A DNA stretch of 64,000 bases, taken from positions 1,550,001-1,614,000 of the forward strand of contig NZ_CP088014.1 in assembly GCF_021044685.1 (NCBI RefSeq), in the 5' to 3' direction. Each line of letters opens with the position of its first letter. Within the stretch, counting starts at the first letter, position 1. Positions 8,751 to 17,578 of this stretch are shown piece by piece. Under the pieces are notes generated by a model, which searched no databases, was not told the origin of the DNA, and saw nothing but the letters and a program-made list of their open reading frames with translations. The position numbers were made by a program, and so were the translations under genes. Source of the DNA: Bradyrhizobium daqingense. Lineage in GTDB: Bacteria > Pseudomonadota > Alphaproteobacteria > Rhizobiales > Xanthobacteraceae.

Positions 8751-8872
8751 AACATGGCCAGCGTCAAGCGACTGAAGCTGACGGCGGAAAGTATCGTCCG
8801 GGAAAGCCCGTGGCGCAACTACCAGGACTGGTTGCCGCCAGACGCTTGGGCGATCAGTCTCAGCGACCGGAA

Positions 8873-8942
8873 GCAACGCGGGCACGGCTCGGCGCCAGGT
8901 CAGGATAAGAATCGGGCGTTGTCCCTACCGCGCCCGCGCTGC
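8873..8942 (-). ncRNA. Hairpin leader element R2b
   Basis: Minus-strand arms GCAGCGCGGGCGCGG and CCGTGCCCGCGTTGC pair over 15 positions with two G-U wobbles. Internal motifs are TAGGGACAACGCC and GGCGCCGAGCC. No intact gene follows; instead the block at 8806-8838, shared with 7785-7816, lies downstream. Confidence 0.55.
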
Positions 8943-8944
8943 AA

Positions 8945-9033
8945 TTGAGATTAGCGGTGACGTGACTCGGCGCTCTAGCCCCCTCGCGTACACCGGGGCA
9001 CGCACTGTCCCTGCCACGCGCCGCTAAGCTCAA
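8945..9033 (-). ncRNA. Hairpin leader element R3
   Basis: Arms TTGAG-C-TTAGCGG and CCGCTAA-T-CTCAA pair with one mismatch. Internal motifs are GCAGGGACAGTGC and GCGCCGAGTC. It abuts R2b in tandem, two bases apart. Confidence 0.55.
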
Positions 9034-9093
9034 TGGCTGAGTATTCGGGCTAGCTTTCCAAAAGCTGACAAAGATCCGCGCGGAAAATTTACA

Positions 9094-9118
9094 AACGAAA
9101 AGCGGCCCGCTTGGGCCG
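9094..9118 (-). terminator. Rho-independent terminator
   Basis: On the minus strand CGGCCC-AAGC-GGGCCG forms a perfect 6-bp stem followed by CTTTTCGTTT. It starts two bases after the stop codon of the 9120-9386 gene, so it ends that transcript. Confidence 0.75.
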
Positions 9119-9119
9119 T

Positions 9120-9386
9120 TCAAAGCTCAATCTGTTGTGGGCAATCATGCAGCCACGCAAAGACGCTCGCTAGACTGTAAGGCCGTGCGACTTCATGGCC
9201 GTCAAGCTTAATGGGGTGATCTTCGATAAGATAGAATTGCCCGTCGGCTGTTCTGACCATCCGATCTCTTAGCTCAAACCACACGCCCGTCGGCCACCTT
9301 TTATAGGATACTCGCGTCGCGAAATGGACCGCTTCAGCAATGTCCCGCGCGCGCAAATGCCTTAAAGGCTTAGCCTTTGGTGCCAT
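9120..9386 (-). CDS. Small hypothetical protein
   Basis: The 88-residue protein begins MAPKAKPLRHLRARDIAEAV, then HFATRVSYKRWPTGVWFELR and DGQFYLIEDHPIKLDGHEVA, ending CPQQIEL. Basic N-terminus, beta-rich middle; family not recognised. ATG 9386 has GACGAGGA about five bases upstream. It has its own transcription unit: hairpin element R4 (9413-9480) upstream and a rho-independent terminator right after the stop. Confidence 0.65.
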   Translation of the reverse strand: MAPKAKPLRHLRARDIAEAVHFATRVSYKRWPTGVWFELRDRMVRTADGQFYLIEDHPIKLDGHEVARPYSLASVFAWLHDCPQQIEL

Positions 9387-9412
9387 GATTTCCTCGTCGG
9401 CTCAAGAGCCGC

Positions 9413-9480
9413 GCGGATGCGACTCGGCGCCTTTATCGGCTGGGGGGCTTAGATAGAGGCGCTATCCCTGCGGCATCCGC
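9413..9480 (-). ncRNA. Hairpin leader element R4
   Basis: Minus-strand arms GCGGATGC and GCATCCGC pair perfectly over 8 bp, yet differ in sequence from the arms of R1-R3, while the internal motifs GCAGGGATAGCGCC and GGCGCCGAGTC are kept. Pairing maintained with changed bases suggests selection on RNA structure. It lies about 27 bases upstream of the 9120-9386 start codon. Confidence 0.55.
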
Positions 9481-9680
9481 ACTGCCCCGTGAAGTTAGCC
9501 CCTCGGATCATAAAGGCTAACCCACACCCTGCTTTCCCATGAACCTTAATCCGCTGGGAGCTGAAGTGCGGTTTAGCGAGAAAGCCGCCGTGCGTGGCCT
9601 ACCTAAATTGATAGGCCAGACTGAGCGACTTAACGCCGCTCAGCCTGCCAGTATTTCAGCCTCGGTCTTTTGCAGATCGA

Positions 9681-10458
<778 letters not shown>

Positions 10459-10474
10459 CGTGCGAGGTGCCAGC

Positions 10475-10527
10475 GGAGGAGGCCGGGCGCTCCGAAACCC
10501 CGGCCATCTCCGCACCCGGCCTCCTCC
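10475..10527. repeat. Long hairpin after transposase tail
   Basis: Perfect 13-bp arms GGAGGAGGCCGGG (10475-10487) and CCCGGCCTCCTCC (10515-10527) enclose 27 bases. There is no T-run, so it is not a standard terminator. Confidence 0.5.
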
Positions 10528-11302
10528 TCAACTCAGGCCAGGAGCAAAATAAATGAGGCAACTGATCGCGCCCGGGAGCATCGATATGAGAGGCAATACG
10601 TCTTCCCACCCAGATCGTCGCGCTATACCGAGAGCCCGGCCCAACGAACTCAATGGTGATTGGCTCTCTGACCCGGCGATTGCGAATCTCCGCTTCCGCG
10701 ATCAAGCCTCGGCAACACGCCGCGCTCACGAGAGTCGTTGGCCGTGTCTGTGATCCGCCGCCGCTTGGTCGATGCCCCTCACAATGACCGCCACGAACCT
10801 GCCTGTCTGCGATGATCGGTCGAGCCTCGACGCTTAGGTCGCTCTCAGTCCAGCTTCAAAGACGAGGACCGCGAGCACTCGGGGTGCCTGATCCAGTCCA
10901 GCCCCTTCGGTGTGACGCTAGCAGCTCCGCGGCAAGATCTGCCCTGTTGGCTAGGGCGCGGTCAGCCCGTGAAGTGGATGAACGCCGTGGTGCTGACGGC
11001 AATCGTGCAGACGGCCGCAGATATTGTGTACGAAGTCGGTGAAGGCATCGCCATCTGGACGATTCCATACGTGACGCCGTGCCGGCGTCGGTGGCGGGCT
11101 CGACGTAACCTCACGAATACCCTTCGTGACACGGATATCTTATACCGGACAGGGTGAACGCGCGGATGGAACAGTGTGTGATCGCGATTGATTGGCGCGA
11201 CATTCAAGAGCGACGGCCGCAAAAGGTCACATTTTCTTTAAGAACCAAATGCAATCTGTCGCCTGATCGTCACGGCCGGATGTACGCCGTGGCATCACGG
11301 GG
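10528..11302. other. No confident gene; diverged repeat at 10971-11075
   Basis: About 105 bases from 10971 resemble 17898-18000 (shared segments include GTGCTGACGGCAAT versus ATGCTGACGGCAAT, and GGTGAAGGCATCGCCATCTG versus GGTGAAGGTATCGCTATCTG). Both are open in more than one frame: plus-strand EVGEGIAIWTIPY versus EAGEGIAIWAIPRG. I cannot tell whether this is a gene fragment or a repeat. Confidence 0.35.
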
Positions 11303-11327
11303 CCCCGGCTTTCATGCCGGGGTTTTT
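11303..11327 (+). terminator. Terminator hairpin next to the intron
   Basis: CCCCGGC-TTTCAT-GCCGGGG is followed by TTTTT. The group II intron begins four bases later (11332). No intact gene is recognised upstream, so the terminator may be all that remains of the original unit. Confidence 0.7.
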
Positions 11328-12567
11328 CGTTGTGTGCCGAGTATGAGCGACAGCTTGGAGGTGGAAGTCCTCTATCCAGCCTGATGGCGGCGAAGGATTA
11401 GCGAAGCGCAAGGGCGTCATCGTGAGGTGGGGTCTGAAGAAAGCGTGGAGCAAAGCCGCGGCCCGATGGACAAACACCGGATAACGAGGCCTACCCGGCC
11501 GGACGAGCGAGCAATTGATCGCGAAGTCCAAGGTCATCAAAGGTCGGGGTGGTAAATTCGGCGGGCGTGCGGTGAAGGCGGTCGGTCTTACCTCGGGAGG
11601 TCTGCGCTGTGTCTCGGCAACGAGACTGAGACCGTCGCAAGACGGCCTGACCGCAGCGCAGAAGTCAGCCGAGGGCGTAGTAGGCGGCAGCGCGCCGCTG
11701 AAGGCCTGAACGGTGGAAGTGGTCAGTAGAGCGGCGATCTCGTGCGAGCCATGCGGCAGAAGAATCAGGTCGAGCTGAACTTGAGCCCCGGAGCGGAGGG
11801 TGAAGCCCGAAGCGCCGGCGCCCGAGAGCCTGAAGCGCGTGCGGCGGAAGTCTGTCTCGAACGCCCGGCGGTCGCAGGACCGTCGATGGAAGACGTTGTC
11901 GAGAGTGAGAATCTGAAGGCAGCGTTGGCGCAAGTAAAGCGCAACAAGGGCGCGGCGGGCGTCGACGGGATGACCGTCGGCGAGCTGTCAGCCCACCTGA
12001 AGGAGCACTGGCCTGCGATCCGAGCCCAGTTGCTTGACGGCACCTACAAGCCACAGCCGGTGCGGCGGGTGGAGATACCGAAGGCGTCGGGCGGCCTGCG
12101 GCCGCTCGGCATTCCGACGGTGCTCGACCGCTTGATCCAGCAGGCGGTGATGCAGGTGCTGCAGGCGGATTGGGATAGGACGTTCGCCGAGACGAGCTTC
12201 GGCTTTCGGCCGGGGCGCTCGGCACATCGGGCGGTGGAACGGGCGCAGGCGTACATTGCGGCCGGCCACAGCATCGTGGTGGACATCGACCTGGAGAAGT
12301 TCTTTGACCGGGTCAACCACGACATCCTGATGGGACTGGTTGCCAAGCGGGTTGCTGACAAGCGCATCCTGAAGCTCATCCGCGCCTTCCTGAATGCGGG
12401 TGTGTTGGAAGGAGGGCTGGTCAGTCCGACGGAAGAGGGCACGCCGCAGGGCGGTCCGATGGCTCCCTGAACGCAAAAGATAACTTCCGCTTTGAACGCG
12501 TCATCGTCGGCTGGCGTGATAGAGCCGTTGTTGATTTGAGACGCAAAAGGTAATACCGTTATGTCAT

Positions 12568-12897
12568 ATGATTCGATCGACGCAAGCGCAGAAAGCCGAG
12601 CGGCTGAGGGCGGCGCGACGCTTGCTCGCGAAGAAAATCGGCATGGCGGAGGCGGCCTTGGTGCTGTCGCGCGAAAGCGGCTTGTCGCTGCGGCAGGCCT
12701 ATCGCTATCTCGAAGTGGCCAAAAGCAGGGAGCGGCTCCTTCCCGCGCCGCAGCCATCAGTGACGCTCTCCCTGAAGATGCCGGCCGATCTTGCCCAAAA
12801 ACTCCAGACGCATGCGACGGCTTCCAGGCTTTCGGCAAGCGAGGTGATGCGCCGAGCGGTGGCCGCTTATCTCGCGTCTGTCCGCGAAGATGGCTGA
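12568..12897 (+). CDS. Small DNA-binding protein, HTH plus ribbon-helix-helix
   Basis: In this 109-residue protein the N-terminal half (KKIGMAEAALVLSRESGLSL then RQAYRYLEVAK) looks like a helix-turn-helix, and the C-terminal half (SVTLSLKMPADLAQKLQTHA then SRLSASEVMRRAVAAYLASV) is a ribbon-helix-helix. ATG 12568 starts it. Its stop overlaps the next gene's ATG. Being first in the element's operon and close to the subterminal repeat, it may bind the element ends or control recombinase expression. That role is inferred. Confidence 0.65.
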   Translation: MIRSTQAQKAERLRAARRLLAKKIGMAEAALVLSRESGLSLRQAYRYLEVAKSRERLLPAPQPSVTLSLKMPADLAQKLQTHATASRLSASEVMRRAVAAYLASVREDG

Positions 12898-13189
12898 GCG
12901 GCGAAAAAAACGCGACGTTCGACTCGAATTTGCGTTCGATCGCCTCGTCGCCGTCAAACTTGAACAGGTTTACGAAATTCTCGTTCCAGATCAGGTGCGC
13001 TTCGCGCGCGCTGGCGCCGATGTGACGGGAGGCGAAGATGAAGACCGCCGCGATTTACGCCAGAGTGTCGTCGGACAAACAGAAGGAGGAGAACACGATC
13101 GCCAGTCAGACGAGCGCGCTGATCGCTTTCGCGCGCGAGCAGAACTGCGACGTGCCGGCGGAATGGGTGATCGAAGACGACGGCTATAG
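12890..13189 (+). CDS. Small overlapping gene of the recombinase element
   Basis: The 99-residue frame begins MAERRKKRDVRLEFAFDRLV and AVKLEQVYEILVPDQVRFAR; the ATG overlaps the preceding stop (ATGGCTGA). The first 50 residues look coding. The last 50 overlap the start of the recombinase gene in another frame and may be shadow. Function unknown. Tight overlaps on both sides imply translational coupling. Confidence 0.4.
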   Translation: MAERRKKRDVRLEFAFDRLVAVKLEQVYEILVPDQVRFARAGADVTGGEDEDRRDLRQSVVGQTEGGEHDRQSDERADRFRARAELRRAGGMGDRRRRL

Positions 13190-15128
13190 CGGCGCGAGCT
13201 TGTTGCGCCCCGGACTTGAACGACTGCGCGACCTCGCCGCAGAAGGGCGGATCCAGGCCGTGCTCGTCTACGCTCCCGATCGGCTGAGCCGGCGCTATGC
13301 GCATCAAATCCTTCTTATCGAAGAGTTCGCGCGCGCCGGCGTCGAAGTCTTGTTCATTCGCTCGAGACGGGCAGCGACGCCGGAAGACGAGCTGCTGCTG
13401 CAGTTTCAGGGCATGATCGCCGAATATGAACGCGCGCAAATCCTGGAACGGTCGCGGCGAGGGAAGCGCCATCGCGCCCTTCAAGGCCAAGTGAGCGTGC
13501 TTTCCGGCGCTCCGTTTGGCTATCGCTACAAGCGCAAGACCGATCACTCTGCCGCCTATTATGAGATCGACGAGCGACAGGCCGGTATCGTGCGCTGGGT
13601 CTACGAGCTTTACACCGCAAAAAGCCACAGCATCGGCGCCATCACGCGCCTGCTCAATGAGCGCCAGATTCCGACAGCCAAAGAAACAGGCCGCTGGGAG
13701 CGCTCGACGGTCTGGGCGATGCTGCGCAATCCCGCGTATAAAGGAACGGCCTGCTTTGGCAAGACGCGGATCGCGCCGCGCATGCGTGTGACGCGGCCGT
13801 TGCGATTGCGCGGCGGCGTCGCTCCTCGCAATAGCGCAAATCATGAGCTTCCTCGCACAGAGTGGATCGAAATCCCTGTGCCGACCATCATCAGCGAAGA
13901 GACCTTCGCATTGGCGAACGAGCTTTTGGAAGCCAACAAGAAGCATGCCCCGCGACGCACGATCACGCCGAGCGCCCTGCAAGGATTGTTGAGCTGCGCC
14001 AAATGCGGCTATGGGCTCTATCGCACCTCGACCAGGTCGAGCGCTCGAACCATCCATTACTACCGCTGCTTGGGCTCGGATGGCTGGCGCCGGCTCGGCG
14101 GGCCGGTCTGCGACAGTCGCCCGACGCGCCAGGATTTGCTGGACGAGGTGGTATGGAAAGAGATCGCGCGTTTACTTGAAGACCGACAGCTCATCGAAGA
14201 CGAACTTGAGCGCCGGCTCAAGGCGGCGCGCAACTCCGATCCCACACAGCGCCGGGAGGAAACGCTTCGCCGCGATCTTGCGCGTTCCCGGAAAAGCATC
14301 GAGCGTCTCCTCACGGCCTATCAAGAGAGCCTTCTCTCACTTGAAGAGCTGCGCAGTCGCATGCCCGATTTGCGTAGCCGCGAACAGGCTTGCTTGTCGG
14401 CGCTGCAGGCGATCGAAGACCAATCGCAGGAGCAGGAGGTTTGTCTGCGTCTCGCTGAATCCGTGACTAGCTTCCTCGAGCGCCTCCGCTCGTCCGTCGG
14501 CGCGCTCGATATAATCGAACGCCAACGCGTGCTGCGCCTTCTCGTGAAGGAAGTCCTCGTTGGCGACGACAAGATCGTCATCCGCCACTCCATCCCCCTC
14601 CCACCCACCCCTCCCGGTGGAAAGGCGCCCGGCGCCGCCAATAGCTCCGTGACCGCTCCCCCACCGCAAAGTTATCTTTTGCGTTCAGGGAACCCTCTCG
14701 CCGCTGTTGTCGAACCTGATGCTGGATGTGCTGGACAAGGAACTGGAGAAGCGCGGCCACCGCTTCGTGCGTTACGCCGACGACTGCAACATCTACGTGC
14801 GCAGTCAGCGGGCGGGCGAACGGGTGCTGGCTGGCGTCGAGAGGTTCCTCGAAAAGCGCCTCAAGCTCAAGATCAACAAAGCGAAGAGCGCGGTTGCCAA
14901 ACCGAGTGTTCGCAAGTTCCTGGGCTTCAGCTTCACCGGCGGGCAAGAACCGCGGCGGCGCATCGCGCCGCAGGCACTCGCCCGCTTCAAGGCGAAGGTT
15001 CGGGAGCTCACGCGACGCACGCGTGGTCGATGCCTCGTGCAGATCGCCAAAGAACTGTCGACCTACCTGATTGGGTGGCACGGCTACTTCGGCTTCTGTC
15101 AAACCCCGTCGGTGTTGCGCGTGCTTGA
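13038..15128 (+). CDS. Large serine recombinase, reading through the element end
   Basis: Starts MKTAAIYARVSSDKQKEENT at ATG 13038 after GGGAGGCG. The resolvase domain has the catalytic serine (YARVS, Ser11), APDRLSRRYAH and the long helix region. Next come a recombinase domain (FGYRYKRKTD, AITRLLNERQIPTAKE, RNPAYKGTACFGKTR), a zinc ribbon (LLSCAKCGYGLY, with later CDSRP) and a coiled coil. There is no stop before the right inverted repeat: the element-coded part ends SYLLRSG at 14694, and the frame continues into intron DNA to a stop at 15126-15128. The last 140 or so residues are therefore host-derived. Likely catalyses integration and excision of its own element. Confidence 0.75.
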   Translation: MKTAAIYARVSSDKQKEENTIASQTSALIAFAREQNCDVPAEWVIEDDGYSGASLLRPGLERLRDLAAEGRIQAVLVYAPDRLSRRYAHQILLIEEFARAGVEVLFIRSRRAATPEDELLLQFQGMIAEYERAQILERSRRGKRHRALQGQVSVLSGAPFGYRYKRKTDHSAAYYEIDERQAGIVRWVYELYTAKSHSIGAITRLLNERQIPTAKETGRWERSTVWAMLRNPAYKGTACFGKTRIAPRMRVTRPLRLRGGVAPRNSANHELPRTEWIEIPVPTIISEETFALANELLEANKKHAPRRTITPSALQGLLSCAKCGYGLYRTSTRSSARTIHYYRCLGSDGWRRLGGPVCDSRPTRQDLLDEVVWKEIARLLEDRQLIEDELERRLKAARNSDPTQRREETLRRDLARSRKSIERLLTAYQESLLSLEELRSRMPDLRSREQACLSALQAIEDQSQEQEVCLRLAESVTSFLERLRSSVGALDIIERQRVLRLLVKEVLVGDDKIVIRHSIPLPPTPPGGKAPGAANSSVTAPPPQSYLLRSGNPLAAVVEPDAGCAGQGTGEARPPLRALRRRLQHLRAQSAGGRTGAGWRREVPRKAPQAQDQQSEERGCQTECSQVPGLQLHRRARTAAAHRAAGTRPLQGEGSGAHATHAWSMPRADRQRTVDLPDWVARLLRLLSNPVGVARA

Positions 15129-15545
15129 CCAGTGGATCAGGCGACGGTTGCGCGCCGTTGCCTGGAAGCAATGGAAGTATGGACCCGCTCGCTTTGCCGA
15201 GTTGCGACGCCGCGGCGTCGGCCGGGATCTGGCGGCGCAAACCGCCGGCAGCCCACGTGGCCCTTGGCGGCTCGCGAACAGCCCCGCGCTCACCATTGCT
15301 CTGCCAAACGGCTTCTTTGCCTCACTCGGCTTGGCTTCCGTCGCGGCACGGCGACCCGCATAATCCGCTGAACCGCCGGATACGGACCCGTATGTCCGGT
15401 GGTGTGGGAGGGGCGGAGCCGCGAGGCTTCCCCCTATCCCGATTTCAGGGAGTTCGAAAGTCTGCCACTGCAAGACATTTTGGATTGGCCGTTGAAATCG
15501 AACTCGCCGATGCCAAACGCGCGCTACAAAAGAGCCGCGCTAATT

Positions 15546-17071
15546 AGTCGTCCGTGAAGAAGGACTAAGCCACTGATCGGGAATCTCGATTTGGGCTAAG
15601 GGGCATTTCCAGATTGCAAGGTTTTGATGCTTTGGGCGTCAGAACCTTGCGATTTGGTTTTCGTGGATTCCCTCGAAGCGGGAAGCATGATTCCTTGTCT
15701 GCATCGGAGGGAACGATGCGGCCGAAGAAGCACAAGACGACGGGATCGAACGATCTGTTCCGGGCTCGGCTCGACCAGATCATCAATATGAAGCACGAGC
15801 TGGTTCTGCTCGCCGGCAAGGTCGATTGGGACTGGATCGACGGCGAGATCGCGCCGCTCTACAGCGAGAACGGCAGGCCCGGGATCGAGACGCGCTTCAT
15901 GATCGGTCTGCTGTTGCTCAAGCACATTTACGGGCTGTCCGATGAGGAGGTGTGCGAGCGCTGGGTCCATGACCCATACTTCCAGTTCTTCACCGGGGAA
16001 GAGTTCTTTCAGCACACGTTCCCGCACGAGCGCTCGGACCTGAGCCATTGGCGCAAGCGGCTTGGCGACAAGCTGGAGTTGCTGCTGGCCGAGAGCTTGC
16101 GGGTAGCGCACGAGGCCGGTGCATTACGCAGCCAGGACCTCAAGCGGGTTACGGTCGACACCACGGTGCAGCCGAAGGCCATCACCTTTCCGACCGATGC
16201 CAAGCTGCTGCATGCGGCCATCAAGGGGCTCAACCGCCTGGCGATCAGGCACGGCGTCAGGCTGCGGCAATCCTATGCTCGCATCGCCAAGGCCGCCGCG
16301 ATGATGGCCGGCCGCTACGCCCATGCCAAACAGTTCAGGCGGCATCAGCGGCAGTTGCGTATCCTGCGTAGCCGGCTGGGCCGGATCATCCGCGACATCC
16401 GCCGCAAGATCGAAGGCCAGCCAGCACTGGAGCAGGCGTTCGCCCTCCCGCTCGGCCGGGCCACGCAGATCCGCTCGCAGCAGCAGCGCCAGCGCGGCTG
16501 GAAGCTCTATTCCTTCCATGCCCCGGAAGTGGAGTGCATCGGCAAGGGCAAGGCCAGCGCGCCTTACGAGTTCGGCGTGAAGGCCTCCATCGTCACCAAC
16601 AACCGCCGGGCTCCCGGTGGCCTGTTCGTGCTGCACGCCAGCGCACTGCCCGACAACCCCTACGACGGTCACACCTTGCGGGACGTCATTGACCGCACCG
16701 AGACACTCACCGGCTGTCCGATCGAGCGGGCCTATGTCGACAAGGGATACCGCGGCCACGACGCACAAAATCCCCGTCGCGTCTTCATCTCCGGCCAGAA
16801 GCGCGGCGTTTTCGGTGTCATCAAGCGCGAGCTGCGCCGCCGCTCCGCCATCGAGCCCATCATCGGACACCTGAAGGCGGAAGGCCACCTCGGGCGCTGC
16901 TACCTCAAAGGCCGCGCCGGCGATGCCGCCAACGTCGTCCTCTCAGCCGTCGGACACAACTTCCGCCGCATCCTCGCCTGGCTGAGATATCTCTTGTGCC
17001 TGTTCCTGGCCCAGCTATGGCGCACGCTCGCCCGGCCAGCCTCGATCAATCCGGCTTCTTAACGGACGACT
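15546..17071 (+). mobile_element. IS5-family insertion sequence, copy 2
   Basis: Same 1,526-bp length and same ends as copy 1, with no difference noticed on reading. Flanked by a 4-bp duplication AATT (15542-15545 and 17072-17075), which differs from the GATT of copy 1. It inserted independently, in the same orientation. Confidence 0.85.
15716..17062 (+). CDS. IS5-family DDE transposase (copy 2)
   Basis: Protein sequence appears identical to that at 5263-6609 (448 residues, same start and stop context), with TVDTTVQPKAI, AYVDKGYRGHD and IEPIIGHLKAEGH for the DDE triad. Identity between the copies points to recent transposition or gene conversion. Confidence 0.9.
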   Translation: MRPKKHKTTGSNDLFRARLDQIINMKHELVLLAGKVDWDWIDGEIAPLYSENGRPGIETRFMIGLLLLKHIYGLSDEEVCERWVHDPYFQFFTGEEFFQHTFPHERSDLSHWRKRLGDKLELLLAESLRVAHEAGALRSQDLKRVTVDTTVQPKAITFPTDAKLLHAAIKGLNRLAIRHGVRLRQSYARIAKAAAMMAGRYAHAKQFRRHQRQLRILRSRLGRIIRDIRRKIEGQPALEQAFALPLGRATQIRSQQQRQRGWKLYSFHAPEVECIGKGKASAPYEFGVKASIVTNNRRAPGGLFVLHASALPDNPYDGHTLRDVIDRTETLTGCPIERAYVDKGYRGHDAQNPRRVFISGQKRGVFGVIKRELRRRSAIEPIIGHLKAEGHLGRCYLKGRAGDAANVVLSAVGHNFRRILAWLRYLLCLFLAQLWRTLARPASINPAS

Positions 17072-17299
17072 AATTATGACGAGTTCGCTCCGGCCATCAC
17101 CCAGAAGAATGCAGCCAATCGCCGGCTTGCGCGCCAGACCCGTTCGCGAAAGCTGCTCACGTAAGCCGAATCCATGGGATAATTCGCGCAAGCGGCCAGG
17201 CCGCGTCTTGACGTGGCTGCGATGCGCGCTCCTCTATGCTTAGAGCGCCGAGGCTGCGCGCAGCCAATTGCAACCGACATCCCCGAGGAACGTCACACC

Positions 17300-17578
17300 A
17301 TGACCACCGCCACTGAAATCGCCGACGAGATCGCCAAGGCGTACAATCTGCCAAAGGCGCAAGCCAAGGCCATCGTGGACGGTGTCTTCAAGTCTATCGC
17401 CGATGCAGCAGCGAGCGACGCTGAAACCAATGTGCCGGGCTTTGGCAAGTTCAAGGTGAAGCACACCCCGGAACGCGAAGGCCGCAATCCCTCGACTGGC
17501 GCGACGATCAAGATCGCGGCGGCGAAGAAGCTGACGTTCGCCCCGGCCAAGGCCCTCAAGGATGTGCTGAACGGCTAA
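17300..17578 (+). CDS. HU-family DNA-binding protein
   Basis: The 92-residue protein starts MTTATEIADEIAKAYNLPKA at ATG 17300, ten bases after GAGGAA. The helical N-terminal dimerisation part is followed by NVPGFGKFKVKHTPEREGRN and PSTGATIKIAAAKKLTFAPA, the beta-arm that grips DNA (GFGKF.V..R..R.GRNP.TG in HU/IHF). Length is standard. HU-type proteins bend DNA and help recombination and gene regulation. Island-borne copies may act on the element itself. It is followed by a converging DUF736 fragment. Confidence 0.9.
   Translation: MTTATEIADEIAKAYNLPKAQAKAIVDGVFKSIADAAASDAETNVPGFGKFKVKHTPEREGRNPSTGATIKIAAAKKLTFAPAKALKDVLNG

Larger units (their letters stand above)
12461..14694 (+). mobile_element. 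Serine-recombinase mobile element with 26-bp inverted repeats
   Basis: Terminal inverted repeats at 12461-12486 and 14669-14694 match at 25 of 26 positions; the shared core is CTGAACGCAAAAGATAACTT. A related subterminal copy GACGCAAAAGGTAAT lies at about 12539-12553. No obvious target duplication is seen; two extra bases (AT, 12459-12460) separate the left repeat from RT coding sequence. The element encodes an HTH/RHH protein, a small overlapping gene and a large serine recombinase. I do not recognise a named family. Confidence 0.7.
11751..15363 (+). pseudogene. ltrA: Group II intron reverse transcriptase/maturase, split by insertion
   Basis: The 5' part (11751-12458) carries RNKGAAGVDGMTVGELSAHL, VEIPKASGGLRPLGIPTVLD, FGFRPGRSAH and DIDLEKFFDRVNHD (RT motifs 0-4) and ends EGTPQGGP. 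The 3' part (14695-15363) resumes with LSPLLSNLMLDVLDKELEKR, RYADDCNIYV (catalytic YADD), KSAVAKPSVRKFLGFSF and a group II maturase domain (RLKDR-like helices, WIRRRLRAVAWKQWK). Removing the insert restores the expected GGPLSPLLSN. In the present DNA the 5' frame ends at a TGA contributed by the inserted repeat, so no full enzyme is made. Confidence 0.85.
11332..15443 (+). mobile_element. Group II intron, interrupted by a serine-recombinase element
   Basis: The 5' end GTGTGCCGAGTATGAGCG fits the GUGYG start of bacterial group II introns. The structured domain I-III region precedes the reverse transcriptase gene. After its stop, 15369-15443 folds as domain V (ACCGCCGGATACGG...TGTCCGGTGG) and domain VI, ending CTATCCCGAT. 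The position right behind a terminator hairpin is the known preference of class C introns, and the RT appears to lack an HNH endonuclease domain. The class assignment is inferred. A 2.2-kb element at 12461-14694 splits the RT, so the intron can no longer make its maturase. Confidence 0.7.
15444..17164 (+). pseudogene. Fragment of unknown reading frame split by IS5 copy 2
   Basis: If the IS and one AATT are removed, a single frame joins VEIELADAKRALQKSRANYD to EFAPAITQKNAANRRLARQT and stops at TAA 17162. The fit across the insertion suggests that it was coding before the IS arrived. The left side is cut by the intron. Family unknown. Confidence 0.3.

Noticed and set aside
7390..9386. CRISPR array
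   Set aside because: The repeats are long, imperfect and irregularly spaced, contain genes between them, and no cas genes are present.
7651..9480. Hairpin elements as integron attC sites
   Set aside because: attC sites run RYYYAAC…GTTRRRY; these elements have the opposite polarity (GTTAGC…GCTAAC), differ in their outer arms, and no integron integrase is present.
12890..13189. C-terminal half of the small overlapping gene as certain coding sequence
   Set aside because: Residues after about 50 overlap the recombinase start and have shadow-like composition; only the first half is supported.
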